DNA of 64,000 nt from Bordetella flabilis (GCF_001676725.1 NZ_CP016172.1:5704001-5768000), one strand, 5' to 3'; positions 19,424 through 30,660 are shown, counted from the stretch's first letter. Made by a program: numbers and translations. The notes: a model not told the origin generated them from the letters alone.

Positions 19424-21865
19424 ATGAGTAAGCCCCAGACTCCCCCGTCGAAGAAAGAAAAGCCCGATTCGAGCGGCTCCCCCTTTTTCCGTTTTTTCGT
19501 CAAGCTAGGCATCTTTTGCGGTGGTCTGGTCCTGTGCGGACTGCTGCTGGGAGGGATGGCGCTCGCGCTCGCCTGGCCCAATCTGCCCGACCTGCACGCC
19601 ATGACGGACTACCGTCCGCGCATTCCGCTGCGGGTGTACACCGCCGACAAGGTGCTCATCGGTGAATTCGGCGACGAGCGGCGCAATGTGCTGCGCTTCA
19701 ACGAGATCCCGGATGTCATGAAATCCGCCGTGCTGGCGGCCGAGGACGATCGTTTCTACCAGCATGGCGGCATCGACTGGATGGGCGTGGTGCGTGCCAG
19801 CCTGACCAACCTGGTCAATATGTCGAAGTCTCAGGGCGCCAGCACCATCACCATGCAGGTGGCCCGCAACTTCTACCTGTCCTCCGAAAAAACCTACACC
19901 CGCAAGTTCTACGAACTGCTGCTCACGTTCAAGATCGAGGCCAGCCTCGGCAAGGACCAGATCCTCGAGCTGTACATGAACCAGATTTATCTGGGTCATC
20001 GGGCCTACGGTTTCGCGGCTGCCTCCCGCACGTATTTCGGCAAGCCGCTCTCGCAGATCACACCGGCCGAAGCCGCCATGCTGGCGGGCATCCCCAAGGC
20101 CCCTTCCCGCTTCAATCCCATGTCGAACCTGCCGCGCGCCGAATTGCGCCAGCACTACGTGCTGGGGCGGATGCGCAGCCTGGGCTATCTGACCGACACG
20201 GAATACCAGCAGGCGATGGCCCAGCCCATCGTCATCAAGTCGGCGGAAGGCACGCCGGCGGGCGGCTATGCCATCCACGGCGAATATGTCGCCGAACTGG
20301 CGCGCCAGCTGTTGTACGGCGTCTACCAGGACAATGTCTATTCGCGCGGCCTGAACATCTACACCACGGTGCAGTCGAAGGACCAGGAATCCGCGTATCG
20401 CGCCGTGCGCGAGGGGGTTCTGGAATACACGCGCCGCGCGCCCTATCCGGGGCCGGAAGCCCAGCTCGACCTGCCGGCCGGGATCGAAAAAGACCCCCAG
20501 GCCCTGGACGAACTGCTCGATGGCGTGCTGGACAAGTATTCCGACAGCGACGACCTGCTGGTGGCCGTGGTGCTGTCGGCCAGCCCCACCGAAATCAAGC
20601 TGGTGCGCAGCTCGCGCGAAGTCATCACCATCAACGACAAGAAAACGCTGTCCATCGTCGCCCGTGCGCTCAATCCCAAGGCCAAGGACGATCTGCGCAT
20701 CCGCCGCGGATCCGTGGTGTACATCCACAAGCTCGGCGCCAACGACTGGGAAGTCATCAACATGCCGTCGGTGCAGGCGGCCTTCGTGTCGCTGTCGCCG
20801 CAGGATGGCGGCATCCGCGCGATGGTCGGCGGCTTCGACTTCTATCGCGGCAATTTCAACCGCGTGACGCAGGCCTGGCGCCAGCCGGGGTCGAATATCA
20901 AGCCCTTCGTGTACGCCGCTTCCCTGGAGCGCGGCCTGACGCCGGCCACGCAGATCTCCGACCAGCCGTTTTCGCTCAGCGCCGCCCAGACGGGCTCCAA
21001 GGCCTGGAACCCCAAGAACTACGGCAACGAGTACGAGCCCATGCTCACCATGCGGCAGGCGCTGTACAAGTCCAAGAACATGGTCTCCATCCGCATCATC
21101 CAGGCCATCGGGCCGCAGTATGCGCAGGACTATCTGACCCGTTTCGGTTTCGACAAGTCGCGCCAGCCGGCGGTCCTGCCTTTGGCGCTGGGAGCGGGGT
21201 CAGTGACGCCGATGCAGCTGGCCGGCGCCTACGCCGTCTTCGCGAACGGCGGCTACCGCATCACGCCGTACCTGATCGACCGCGTCACCGACGGCAGCGG
21301 CAAGATCATCATGCAGGCCAAACCGCTGATCGCGGGCGACTCGGCGGCGCGCGCCATCGACCCCCGCACGGCGTTCATCATGGACGACATGCTGCGCGGT
21401 GTCGCCACCTATGGCACCGCCGCACGCGCCCGCGTTGTCCTGAAGCGCAACGACATCGCCGGCAAGACGGGCACCACCAATGAGTCCGTCGACGCCTGGT
21501 TCTCGGGCTATACGCCGAGCCTGGTCGCGACGGCCTGGCTGGGTTATGACCAGCCACGCTCGCTCGGCGCGCGCGAAACCGGCGGCGGCGTGGCGATGCC
21601 GATCTGGTTGAACTATATGCAGGACATGCTGAAAGGCGTGCCGGAACAGAAGCAGCGGCCCAAGCCGGATGGCCTGATCGCCGAGGGCGGCGACTACTAT
21701 TTCGCCGAATTCCCGCCCGGCCAGGCCGTTGCCCGCCTGGGCCTGCCCGCGCCGGACGGCCTGGGCGATCTGTTGAACGCCCTGCGCACGTCGAACAACG
21801 ACGGGGATCCGAACCGCCGCCCCGCGGGGACGAGTTTCGGCGAAGGTTCGGTCCCGGGGCAGTAA
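19424..21865 (+). CDS. mrcA: penicillin-binding protein 1A (bifunctional class A PBP)
   Basis: The 813-residue inner-membrane enzyme polymerises and cross-links peptidoglycan. It has a short cytoplasmic tail, TM at about 21-51, GT51 transglycosylase with AAEDDRFYQHGGIDW (catalytic E107), an OB-like insert, and the transpeptidase motifs SNIK (S490-K493), SKN (S550-N552) and KTGTT (K681). The position divergent to aroK is the usual one for ponA/mrcA in proteobacteria. The C-terminus has a short Asn/Pro-rich tail. All catalytic motifs are intact. Confidence 0.97.
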   Translation: MSKPQTPPSKKEKPDSSGSPFFRFFVKLGIFCGGLVLCGLLLGGMALALAWPNLPDLHAMTDYRPRIPLRVYTADKVLIGEFGDERRNVLRFNEIPDVMKSAVLAAEDDRFYQHGGIDWMGVVRASLTNLVNMSKSQGASTITMQVARNFYLSSEKTYTRKFYELLLTFKIEASLGKDQILELYMNQIYLGHRAYGFAAASRTYFGKPLSQITPAEAAMLAGIPKAPSRFNPMSNLPRAELRQHYVLGRMRSLGYLTDTEYQQAMAQPIVIKSAEGTPAGGYAIHGEYVAELARQLLYGVYQDNVYSRGLNIYTTVQSKDQESAYRAVREGVLEYTRRAPYPGPEAQLDLPAGIEKDPQALDELLDGVLDKYSDSDDLLVAVVLSASPTEIKLVRSSREVITINDKKTLSIVARALNPKAKDDLRIRRGSVVYIHKLGANDWEVINMPSVQAAFVSLSPQDGGIRAMVGGFDFYRGNFNRVTQAWRQPGSNIKPFVYAASLERGLTPATQISDQPFSLSAAQTGSKAWNPKNYGNEYEPMLTMRQALYKSKNMVSIRIIQAIGPQYAQDYLTRFGFDKSRQPAVLPLALGAGSVTPMQLAGAYAVFANGGYRITPYLIDRVTDGSGKIIMQAKPLIAGDSAARAIDPRTAFIMDDMLRGVATYGTAARARVVLKRNDIAGKTGTTNESVDAWFSGYTPSLVATAWLGYDQPRSLGARETGGGVAMPIWLNYMQDMLKGVPEQKQRPKPDGLIAEGGDYYFAEFPPGQAVARLGLPAPDGLGDLLNALRTSNNDGDPNRRPAGTSFGEGSVPGQ

Positions 21866-21870
21866 GGCGC

Positions 21871-21891
21871 CGCGCGGGCCGGGCCCGCGCG
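21871..21891. terminator. GC-only hairpin between convergent mrcA and cyaY
   Basis: CGCGCGGGC and GCCCGCGCG form a 9-bp perfect stem with a 3-nt loop in the 43-bp gap between the two stop codons. No T-run follows on either strand, so it is at best a weak intrinsic terminator. Confidence 0.35.
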
Positions 21892-21908
21892 CTTGCACCG
21901 CTGCGGCG

Positions 21909-22238
21909 CTATACCTGTACTTTGATCGGTACGCCGGCCGCGTCCGAACAGATCTGCGACAAGGCGTCCGGCAACGCCGGCCCGCCGCGGGTGTCGAGCC
22001 ATTGCTGGCCATCGTAGCGGTAATGGAAGCCGCCGCTGCGCGCCGCCACCCACATTTCCTTCATGGCGGCCTGGCTGTTGACGACGACGTGCGTGTCGTC
22101 CTCGAAGACCAGCGTCAGCACGTTGCCGCTGCGGCTGGCCTCCACGTCGACGTCGAGCGACCCCGCCCAGTCGTCCGCCTGGCTTTCGATGCGGTCCAGT
22201 ACCTGCCCCGCCAACGCAAGGAATTCGGTTTCGTTCAT
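21909..22238 (-). CDS. cyaY: iron-sulfur cluster assembly regulator CyaY (bacterial frataxin)
   Basis: The 109-residue small acidic protein has the frataxin fold: acidic helix 1 (MNETEFLALAGQVLDRIES), DVEASRSGNVLTLVFEDDTH, VVNSQAAMKEMWVAARSGGF and DTRGG. It binds iron and modulates IscS during Fe-S assembly. It is divergent from lptM–lysA with a 31-bp spacer, the same neighbourhood as in many proteobacteria. Confidence 0.96.
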   Translation of the reverse strand: MNETEFLALAGQVLDRIESQADDWAGSLDVDVEASRSGNVLTLVFEDDTHVVVNSQAAMKEMWVAARSGGFHYRYDGQQWLDTRGGPALPDALSQICSDAAGVPIKVQV

Positions 22239-22269
22239 AATCCAGTCTGCAAGAATTACGGAGTTCCCA

Positions 22270-22497
22270 GTGTCCTATCCGGCATTCAGCCGTACCGCTC
22301 TTCGCATTGTAGCTACGCTGGCGAGCACCGCGTCGCTGGCGGCATGCGGGTACAAAGGCCCGCTCTACCTGCCGACGGGGCCGGCCGATTCCGACCGCCT
22401 GCCCAAGGTGATCGCCCCGCTCAGCTTCGGCGCGGCGCCCGGTGTCCACATCACCACCGCCTATCCCGATTATCCGCCGTCCGCCTCCCAACAATGA
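22270..22497 (+). CDS. lptM: small LPS-assembly lipoprotein LptM (YifL family)
   Basis: A 75-residue lipoprotein. The GTG start at 22270 follows GGAG by about 6 nt. A signal peptide leads to a lipobox SLAAC, then the family signature CGYKGPLYLP. LptM helps maturation of the LptD/LptE outer-membrane translocon. Its stop overlaps the lysA start (ATGA), the conserved lptM–lysA coupling. The GTG start is preferred over the longer frame because that frame runs through cyaY on the other strand. Confidence 0.92.
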   Translation: MSYPAFSRTALRIVATLASTASLAACGYKGPLYLPTGPADSDRLPKVIAPLSFGAAPGVHITTAYPDYPPSASQQ

Positions 22498-23786
22498 CGC
22501 CCTCCCTATCCGGGGCCGCCCTGCCGGCCGGCCACCCGCATTTCCATTTCCAGGACGGCGCGCTGTACGCGGAAGGCGTCCCGCTGCAATTGCTGGCCGA
22601 ACGGCTCGGCACGCCCCTGTACGTCTATTCGCGCGCCGCGCTGCAGGCCGCCTGGGCTTCGTATCGCGACGCCATCGGCAGCCGCGACATCCTGGTGTGC
22701 TACGGCATGAAGGCCAATTCCAACCTGGCGGTGCTGAAAGAATTCGCGCGCCTGGGCGCCGGCTTCGACATCGTATCGGGCGGGGAGCTGCAGCGCGTAC
22801 TGGCCGTGGGCGGTGACCCGGCCAAGATCGTTTTCTCCGGCGTCGGCAAGCAGGCCTGGGAAATACGCCAGGCCCTGGACGCCGGCGTAAAGTGCTTCAA
22901 CGTGGAATCGGAAGCCGAGCTGCATTTGCTTTCCGACGTGGCGGTGTCCATCGGCAAACAGGCCAATGTGTCGCTGCGCGTCAATCCGGACGTCGACGCG
23001 GGCGCGCATCCCTATATTTCCACGGGGTTGAAAGAGAACAAATTCGGCATCGCCATCGCCGATGCGTTGCGGGTGTACCAGTCCGCCGGCGCGCTGCCCG
23101 GTCTGCGGCTGACCGGCGTCGATTGCCACATCGGTTCGCAGATCACCGAAGTCGCGCCCTATCTGGACGCGCTGGATAAGTTGCTGGCCCTGATCGACAC
23201 CCTGAAGGCCAGCGATATCGAGATCGAGCATCTGGACCTGGGCGGCGGGCTGGGCATCCGCTACACCGACGAAACGCCGCTCGCGCCGGCCACCTTGCTC
23301 GACCAGGTCTATGCGCGGCTCCAGGCCCGCGGCCTGGACCATCTGAAGCTCATCCTGGAGCCGGGGCGTTCGATGGTCGGCAATGCAGGCGTGCTGCTCA
23401 CGACGGTGCAGTTCCTGAAGCATGCGGAAGCACGCAACTTCGCCATCGTGGACGCAGCCATGAACGACTTGCTGCGTCCGACCTTGTACGACGCCTGGCA
23501 TGGGGTTCTGCCCGTCAGCCCGCGTGACGGCGTGCCGCTCGAATACGATGTGGTCGGCCCGGTCTGCGAAAGCGGCGACTGGCTGGCCAAGGGCCGCGCG
23601 CTGGCCATCGAGCGCGGTGATGTCCTGGCCGTGGAATCCGCCGGCGCCTACGGCATGGTGATGGCAAGCAACTACAACACCCGTCCACGCGCGGCCGAGG
23701 TCATGGTCGACGGCGCCCAGTACCACGTGATCCGCCAGCGCGAAACGGTGACGGACCTGCTGCGCGGGGAATCCACGCTGCCTTGA
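22494..23786 (+). CDS. lysA: diaminopimelate decarboxylase
   Basis: The 430-residue PLP-dependent enzyme (alanine racemase fold type III) makes L-lysine from meso-diaminopimelate. CYGMKANSNLAVL carries the PLP lysine K73; further signatures are GAGFDIVSGGEL, CHIGSQITE, LDLGGGLGI, LEPGRSMVGNAG and GPVCESGD (the cysteine/substrate loop). The ATG at 22494 overlaps the lptM stop. A clean terminator lies about 60 nt after its stop codon. Confidence 0.98.
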   Translation: MTPSLSGAALPAGHPHFHFQDGALYAEGVPLQLLAERLGTPLYVYSRAALQAAWASYRDAIGSRDILVCYGMKANSNLAVLKEFARLGAGFDIVSGGELQRVLAVGGDPAKIVFSGVGKQAWEIRQALDAGVKCFNVESEAELHLLSDVAVSIGKQANVSLRVNPDVDAGAHPYISTGLKENKFGIAIADALRVYQSAGALPGLRLTGVDCHIGSQITEVAPYLDALDKLLALIDTLKASDIEIEHLDLGGGLGIRYTDETPLAPATLLDQVYARLQARGLDHLKLILEPGRSMVGNAGVLLTTVQFLKHAEARNFAIVDAAMNDLLRPTLYDAWHGVLPVSPRDGVPLEYDVVGPVCESGDWLAKGRALAIERGDVLAVESAGAYGMVMASNYNTRPRAAEVMVDGAQYHVIRQRETVTDLLRGESTLP

Positions 23787-23845
23787 CGCGGTGCGGCCGG
23801 ACGCTTCGCCGTTGCAAGGCCGCCGCCCCTCCAAGCCATGAAAGG

Positions 23846-23869
23846 AAAAGGCGCCGAAGCGCCTTTTTT
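23846..23869 (+). terminator. rho-independent terminator of lysA
   Basis: GGCGC-CGAA-GCGCC with flanking A- and T-runs (T6 on the plus strand). The A-run on the left makes it potentially bidirectional, so it may also stop ccsB transcription on the minus strand. Confidence 0.9.
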
Positions 23870-23913
23870 CCCTATGGCAGGGACGAAGGCGCGCTCAAAG
23901 CGCGCCTACGCCG

Positions 23914-25257
23914 CTACAGCTGTCCGTACGAGTGCAGGCCGGACAGGAACATGTTCACCCCCAGGAAAGCGAAACCGGTGACCAGCAGCCCGACCAGCGC
24001 CCAGTAAGCCGCCATGGCGCCGCGCAGGCCCTTGATCAGCCGCATGTGCAGCCAGGCGGCATAGTTCAGCCAGACGATCAGGGCCCAGGTCTCCTTGGGG
24101 TCCCACTGCCAGTAGGCGCCCCAGGCGTCGGCCGCCCACAGCGCGCCCAGTATCGTCGCGACCGTGAAAAACGCGAAGCCGATGGAAATCGCGCGGTACA
24201 TGATGTCGTCCAGCACGGCCAGCGGCGGCAGCGCGGCGGCGACCCGGCGCCGGCCCAGCAGAATGGCGCCGACGATGACGGCGCCCACGCCGAAGTACAG
24301 CATCCAGGCCGCCGACAGGCCGCCCGTACGGAACACCATGGGCTCCGCGCAGAGCAGCACGCCCAGCACGAACAGCGGCGTCAATTTTCGCCAGGACGTG
24401 GTTTCGCCGTGCTCCTTCACCAGGTAGGCGAAGCCGACCATGGCCGCCAGCGAAAAGGTGCCGTATCCAATGAAATTGGCCGGCACGTGCAGCTTCATCC
24501 ACCAGCTTTTCAGCGCCGGCACCAGCGGCTGGATCTGCGCGGCGTCGCGGGTGAAGGCGTACCACAGCAGGAACATCACGGCGGACGAGATGATCAGCAG
24601 GACGAAGCCGCCTAGCGCGCGCGTGGCGTAGCGGCGCTCGTAGTACAGGTAGAACAGGGCGGTGATCAGCGAGAACAGCACGAAGACTTCGTACAGGTTG
24701 CTGACCGGGATATGGCCCAGGTCGGGGCCCATCATGTGGCTTTCGCGCCACCGCACCAGCATGCCGGTCACGCCGGCGAAGACCGCGGCCCAGGTCAGCG
24801 CCGTACCCAGCCAGGCCGCCGTCGGGCTGAACAGGCCCAGCCAATAACAGGCCGTCGCCAGGACGAACAGCGCGGACATCCACAGAATGGCCGACTGCGA
24901 CGACAGCAGGTACTTCAGGAAAAACACCTGCTCGGCGCGCGCCAGGTCCTGCCCGTACAGCATTACGGCCAGGCCGGCGGCCAGCGCCACGGCAATCATC
25001 AACCGGCGCAGCGGGCGCCACAGCCACCCCAGCCACGTCAACACCACCACGGCGCCGCCCAGGATCAGCTTCTCGTAATAGTCCATGGACCCGGCGAAGC
25101 GAGTCAGCGCGTAGCCGGCGCCCGCGGCCAGCAGCAGGAAGAACACCGCGTCCGTCCAGTCGGGGCGGCCGCGCCGGATACGCGCGTCGCCGCTTTCGGC
25201 GATGTCCTGCTCCCAGAGCGTATCGTGCGACGAGGAGGATAGTGCGGATTGGGACAT
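23914..25257 (-). CDS. ccsB: cytochrome c biogenesis protein CcsB/CcsA (ResC-type heme handling)
   Basis: The 447-residue polytopic inner-membrane protein of System II cytochrome c maturation works with ResB to export heme and attach it to apocytochromes in the periplasm. The tryptophan-rich heme-binding WWD motif reads WAADAWGAYWQWDPKETW (about 374-391). Multiple hydrophobic helices and conserved His residues in the flanking helices fit the family. It lies 8 nt after resB, in the same transcription unit as resB and cytochrome c4. Confidence 0.95.
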   Translation of the reverse strand: MSQSALSSSSHDTLWEQDIAESGDARIRRGRPDWTDAVFFLLLAAGAGYALTRFAGSMDYYEKLILGGAVVVLTWLGWLWRPLRRLMIAVALAAGLAVMLYGQDLARAEQVFFLKYLLSSQSAILWMSALFVLATACYWLGLFSPTAAWLGTALTWAAVFAGVTGMLVRWRESHMMGPDLGHIPVSNLYEVFVLFSLITALFYLYYERRYATRALGGFVLLIISSAVMFLLWYAFTRDAAQIQPLVPALKSWWMKLHVPANFIGYGTFSLAAMVGFAYLVKEHGETTSWRKLTPLFVLGVLLCAEPMVFRTGGLSAAWMLYFGVGAVIVGAILLGRRRVAAALPPLAVLDDIMYRAISIGFAFFTVATILGALWAADAWGAYWQWDPKETWALIVWLNYAAWLHMRLIKGLRGAMAAYWALVGLLVTGFAFLGVNMFLSGLHSYGQL

Positions 25258-25265
25258 GTGCTACC

Positions 25266-27344
25266 TCACTGCTTCAGGCGCAGCAGCGCCGCTTGGAGTC
25301 TTTCGAATTCACGATGGAAGTCCAGTGTACGCCGCTGCGACGTCATGGCCGCGTGTACCGTACTGCCCTGGCCCTGCGGCCCCGGCGCGACCCACACCCA
25401 CACTCGCCGGTCGCGGATATAGAACATGCTGAACACGCCAAGGATCAGCAGCAGGCAGCCCAGGTAGACAATGCGCTTGCCGGGCGTGCGGCTGACCTGG
25501 AACACGCTGGCCTGCACTTGCTTGAAATCCGCCAGCGAATAGAAAACCGGTGCCGGGTACATGGCCAGGTCGGACAGCGCCGCCACGGCCACCCGCGACC
25601 AGACCGCGGCGCGTTCGCCGGCCTCGCCGTCCACGGGCAGCGGCGCCAGGCCGGCGCGCTCGCGCTCCATGACGCGCAGTTCGGCAACCGTCGCGCCGAT
25701 CAGGCGCACCACGATATCGGCGGCGCGTTCCAGCTCGGAGGGCGGCGCATTGCTTTGCAGGAAACCGGCCACGGCCTGCAGGCCGCCTTCCGAAAACGTC
25801 TGCAGGGCGCGCTCCGCCGCCGTCTGCAGGGGCTGGCGGTCGGTGCCTGGCGCCGCGTTCTTGTCGGCGAAACGGCGCGCGGCTTCCACCCTGGCCTGCG
25901 GGTCGGCCAGCAAGGCCCGCACACGCATGAATTCGGCCACGGAGTTGTCGTCGTCCGCCGGCAGGCGCAGGTAGCGATAGTTCTCGCCGGCGTTGTTGCG
26001 CACCCCGGCCAGGAACACCGGGAAGCCGTCCAGGACCACGGGCAGCATGTAGTTGCGGAACTCATGGGACTGGCCGCTGGCATCGACCAGGCGGTATTCG
26101 ACGCTGGGTCCCACATTGCGCAGGTGCTCGTTCTTCTTGCCTGCCGCGCTGCCCGCCACCGAGGCCACGTCCTGCGCGAAGTCGCGCGGCGCCTGCGGCG
26201 TGCCGCCGGAAAGGTCCTCGACATTGATGGGTCGCAGCGCCGTGATGTCCACGCGCAGGTCGCGGACATCCGCCGGCACGTCCTTGCCCTCTTCGGCCGC
26301 CTTGCCAACCGTGCCCGACACGCTGAAGGGCTGCGCGCTCGCGCCCTTCAAGGGGTAGCCCAGCAGCTTGACCGTGCTGCCGCCATCATCGAAGCTGGAC
26401 TGGTACACGGTCACGCCCTTGTAGCGCAGCGGCTCGTTCACCTCGATGGTCTGGTCGAAGGTCTTGCCGGTGTCGGGATCGCGCACTTCGACTTCGCTGG
26501 CGAAACGGCTCGGCATGCCGGTAGAGTAATAGTCGACGATGAACTTCTTCAGGGTCAGGGTGAAGGGAATCGGCTGCACCAGCGCGCCGTCGCCTACCAT
26601 CACCACCGCGTTGTTGGCGCGCCCCCCTTCCGGGATCATCATGCTGGACCGGAAGCTGGGGTTGTTCATCGAAAGCCGGCCGCTGGGGGGAACCTCGCTT
26701 ATAAGCATGTTCTCCACGATGGGATGCTTGCCCCCCAGCCAGACTTGCAGCCGCACCAGCATCTCGCTATCGAGCAGGCCGCCCACGCAGATCACGATCA
26801 TCGCGGTATGCGCGAACACATAGCCCAGCCGGTTGGCGCTTCCCTTTTTCGCAGCCAGCAGCACGCCGTCGCCGTCCTGGCGTTCCTTCAGCGCGTAGCC
26901 TTGCCGCTTCAACAGTTCGCGGACGCGCCCGGCGGTGTCGGCGGCCGGCGCGGCGTTGTCGAACTCCACGCGTTGCGGAAAGGCGCGCAGGCTGGATACG
27001 CGCACGTATTCGCGGAACGATACGGCGTCCCGCAGCATCTTCGGCGCGTTGCGCGTCAGGCATACCCCGGTGGAGACCACCAGGAAGGTCATGATCAGCA
27101 GGAACCACCAGCTGTTGTAGACGTGCCAGAGCGAGAATTTATCGAAGACGGCGTACCAGAAGGGGCCGAACTGGTCGATATAGGCCGACGACGACTGGTT
27201 CTGCACCAACACCGTCCCGACGATGCTCGCCACGCAGATGAACATCAGCAGGCTGACGGCAAAGCGCATGGAACCCATCAGCTCGAAAGCGTCGGCGGGC
27301 AGGGTGCGCAGGGAATGGCGGTGGGACGGCTGGTTCGGATGCAT
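25266..27344 (-). CDS. resB: cytochrome c biogenesis protein ResB (Ccs1)
   Basis: The 692-residue membrane protein is the System II partner of CcsB/ResC. N-terminal helices begin at about residue 20 (FELMGSMRFAVSLLMFICVAS), followed by more helices, a large periplasmic domain, and a last transmembrane helix near the C-terminus (YLGCLLLILGVFSMFYIRDR). These are the expected family features. The N-terminal sequence includes the typical SMRFA(V/I)SLL. A terminator-like hairpin separates it from cytochrome c4 upstream. Confidence 0.95.
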   Translation of the reverse strand: MHPNQPSHRHSLRTLPADAFELMGSMRFAVSLLMFICVASIVGTVLVQNQSSSAYIDQFGPFWYAVFDKFSLWHVYNSWWFLLIMTFLVVSTGVCLTRNAPKMLRDAVSFREYVRVSSLRAFPQRVEFDNAAPAADTAGRVRELLKRQGYALKERQDGDGVLLAAKKGSANRLGYVFAHTAMIVICVGGLLDSEMLVRLQVWLGGKHPIVENMLISEVPPSGRLSMNNPSFRSSMMIPEGGRANNAVVMVGDGALVQPIPFTLTLKKFIVDYYSTGMPSRFASEVEVRDPDTGKTFDQTIEVNEPLRYKGVTVYQSSFDDGGSTVKLLGYPLKGASAQPFSVSGTVGKAAEEGKDVPADVRDLRVDITALRPINVEDLSGGTPQAPRDFAQDVASVAGSAAGKKNEHLRNVGPSVEYRLVDASGQSHEFRNYMLPVVLDGFPVFLAGVRNNAGENYRYLRLPADDDNSVAEFMRVRALLADPQARVEAARRFADKNAAPGTDRQPLQTAAERALQTFSEGGLQAVAGFLQSNAPPSELERAADIVVRLIGATVAELRVMERERAGLAPLPVDGEAGERAAVWSRVAVAALSDLAMYPAPVFYSLADFKQVQASVFQVSRTPGKRIVYLGCLLLILGVFSMFYIRDRRVWVWVAPGPQGQGSTVHAAMTSQRRTLDFHREFERLQAALLRLKQ

Positions 27345-27348
27345 ACGA

Positions 27349-27383
27349 AAAGGGGGTCGCCGATGAACCCGACGGCCCCCTTC
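27349..27383 (-). terminator. hairpin between cytochrome c4 and resB (terminator or attenuator)
   Basis: AAGGGGGCCG and CGACCCCCTT (minus-strand reading, one mismatch) pair across a 13-nt loop, followed by TTTCG. It sits between the stop of the cytochrome gene and the resB ATG and could reduce read-through into resB. Confidence 0.5.
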
Positions 27384-27429
27384 CTTCAGACAGTGCGATC
27401 CCGGGATGGTTCGGGACCGGCGGTTTCGG

Positions 27430-28131
27430 TCAGCGCAAGCCCGCGGCGTAGTCCGAGACGGCCTTGATGTCGTCGGCGGTCATGCGACTGGCAATGCTGT
27501 GCATGGGTTCGCTGTTGTTGCGATACCCGTTCTGGAAGAGGACCAGTTGTTCCTGGATATACGAAGGAAACTGGCCCGACAGGCGCGGATACTGGGCCGG
27601 GATACCGGCCCCGTTGGCGGCGTGGCAGCTGGCGCAGGCGGGCACCTGGCGATCGGCCAGGCCGGCGCGCCAGATACGTTCGCCGCGTTCGACCAGCGAT
27701 TTCTGCCCGGCGGTGGCGGGCTCCTTCAACTGCTGGGTGGACAGGTACAACGCGACGTTGGCCATGTCCTGCGGCGTGAGCTGCTGGACGATGGCGGTCA
27801 TCGGCGTGGGGTTGCCTTCCGGTCCGCTACGAACGGGTACCTTGGCGCCTTCCTTGAGCTGGAAGTCGCTCAATTGCTTGGCAAGGTATTCGTGCGGCTG
27901 GGCAGCGATATTCGGATTGGCGGGGATGGTGCTATTGCCGCCCGCCCCATGACAGCTGACACAGGCCAGGACGCCGCGCGAGGGATCGCCATTGGTGTAG
28001 AGCTGTTCGCCCTTGGCCGCGTCCGGCTTGGCCGCGGGCGCCGTTGCATCGGCCGCGAAACTGGGGAAAACGGCGGTCGTACCCAGCATCAACCCGCCTA
28101 CTACCAACATCCGGGACAGCACACGCTTCAT
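27430..28131 (-). CDS. diheme cytochrome c4
   Basis: The 233-residue periplasmic protein has a Sec signal peptide (MKRVLSRMLVVGGLMLGTTA, probable cleavage at FAA-DA near residue 27) and two CxxCH heme sites, CVSCH (57-61) and CASCH (166-170). Each is followed by PANPNIAAQPHEY or PAQYPRLSGQFPSY, the repeated cytochrome c4 domain signature. It carries electrons to terminal oxidases. Its place directly upstream of resB–ccsB couples substrate and maturation machinery. Divergent from engB. Confidence 0.95.
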   Translation of the reverse strand: MKRVLSRMLVVGGLMLGTTAVFPSFAADATAPAAKPDAAKGEQLYTNGDPSRGVLACVSCHGAGGNSTIPANPNIAAQPHEYLAKQLSDFQLKEGAKVPVRSGPEGNPTPMTAIVQQLTPQDMANVALYLSTQQLKEPATAGQKSLVERGERIWRAGLADRQVPACASCHAANGAGIPAQYPRLSGQFPSYIQEQLVLFQNGYRNNSEPMHSIASRMTADDIKAVSDYAAGLR

Positions 28132-28347
28132 GAAAACCTCGACGTTCGCAGCATCGATACACGGCGCTCGATGCGCGCCGCTTATGATTTGCCTATGTTT
28201 TCCATTCGCCTGCCACCTGTCGGTGTTCCGCGGTGTTTTCCGAGATTGGTGATGCGACGCGGCGTGCTACACCGAGGGGGCTGGCGCCCACCCTTGCAAA
28301 CGCCGGATTATACAATAGGGCCCACAGCCCTCCTTGACCCCTCTCCC

Positions 28348-29993
<1,646 letters not shown>

Positions 29994-30077
29994 CGTCCGG
30001 GGGGCCGGCTTCTTCGAGGCTACCGTTTCCCGCGCTGGTTTCGGGGGGCTGGCCGTGGATCGCTGGCGGGCCTGCTG

Positions 30078-30500
30078 CTAGCGCCAGCAGCTTGTCCATA
30101 TCGACGCGCCTTTGCGCCCGCGCAGTTTACGGTCCACTTCGATAAGGCGCTTGGTGAAGTCCTCGGCGTCTTTCCTCAACGCGGGATTGGGGCTTGCCAG
30201 CATCCTCGGCTCGACCCTCCGGAGATACTCCCAGGCCTGGTCGCGTGCGCGATCCGCTTTTTCCTTGAGGCCGGGCCTGTGGGCAAGGCGGGGATCCGCC
30301 GCCTTGTCGGCAAGATCGCCGGCAATGTAGATGAGACCCGCCACATGGTCCCGCAAGGTTTCGGGCGGCGCGGTCGGCAAGGGCGGCCGCCCCGGAAACG
30401 CCGTGCGGTCATACTCGCTCCGGCCCGCCACGGGATGTACGGTGTTGCGAGTCAGGTCGAAAGCGACCCGGTGGGAAGTGGGCGTGCTGACTCGGCGCAA
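30078..30500 (-). CDS. hypothetical protein
   Basis: 140 residues, not recognised. The TTG start at 30500 is supported by AGGAG 5 nt upstream. The N-terminus (about 1-45) is polar with Ser/Thr/Pro and looks unstructured; residues about 48-140 are predicted helical and charged (GDLADKAADPRLAHRPGLKE, then RARDQAWEYLRRVEPR and FTKRLIEVDRKLRG). There is no signal peptide or membrane segment. It lies 160 nt downstream of dsbD on the same strand and converges on hemB. A disordered polar N-terminus with a helical body can be a secreted-effector layout, but nothing here proves that. Confidence 0.55.
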   Translation of the reverse strand: MRRVSTPTSHRVAFDLTRNTVHPVAGRSEYDRTAFPGRPPLPTAPPETLRDHVAGLIYIAGDLADKAADPRLAHRPGLKEKADRARDQAWEYLRRVEPRMLASPNPALRKDAEDFTKRLIEVDRKLRGRKGASIWTSCWR

Positions 30501-30660
30501 AAGGGCTCCTGGATGCGGTGTGGCTGTGTGCGTCTCGCTGTCCGTATGCGACCGATGGCCGGCACATCATTCGAACCTCGAAAGCCCCGCAAGATAGCGA
30601 GCCCGTCTTGCCGCCGCTACCAGAAAAGCCTCATGCGCGAGCCATGCCCGCACGGCAACG

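Noticed and set aside
25242..27467. 741-codon plus-strand open frame
   Set aside because: Antisense to resB and part of cytochrome c4; His/Arg/Gln-rich translation is typical of a shadow.
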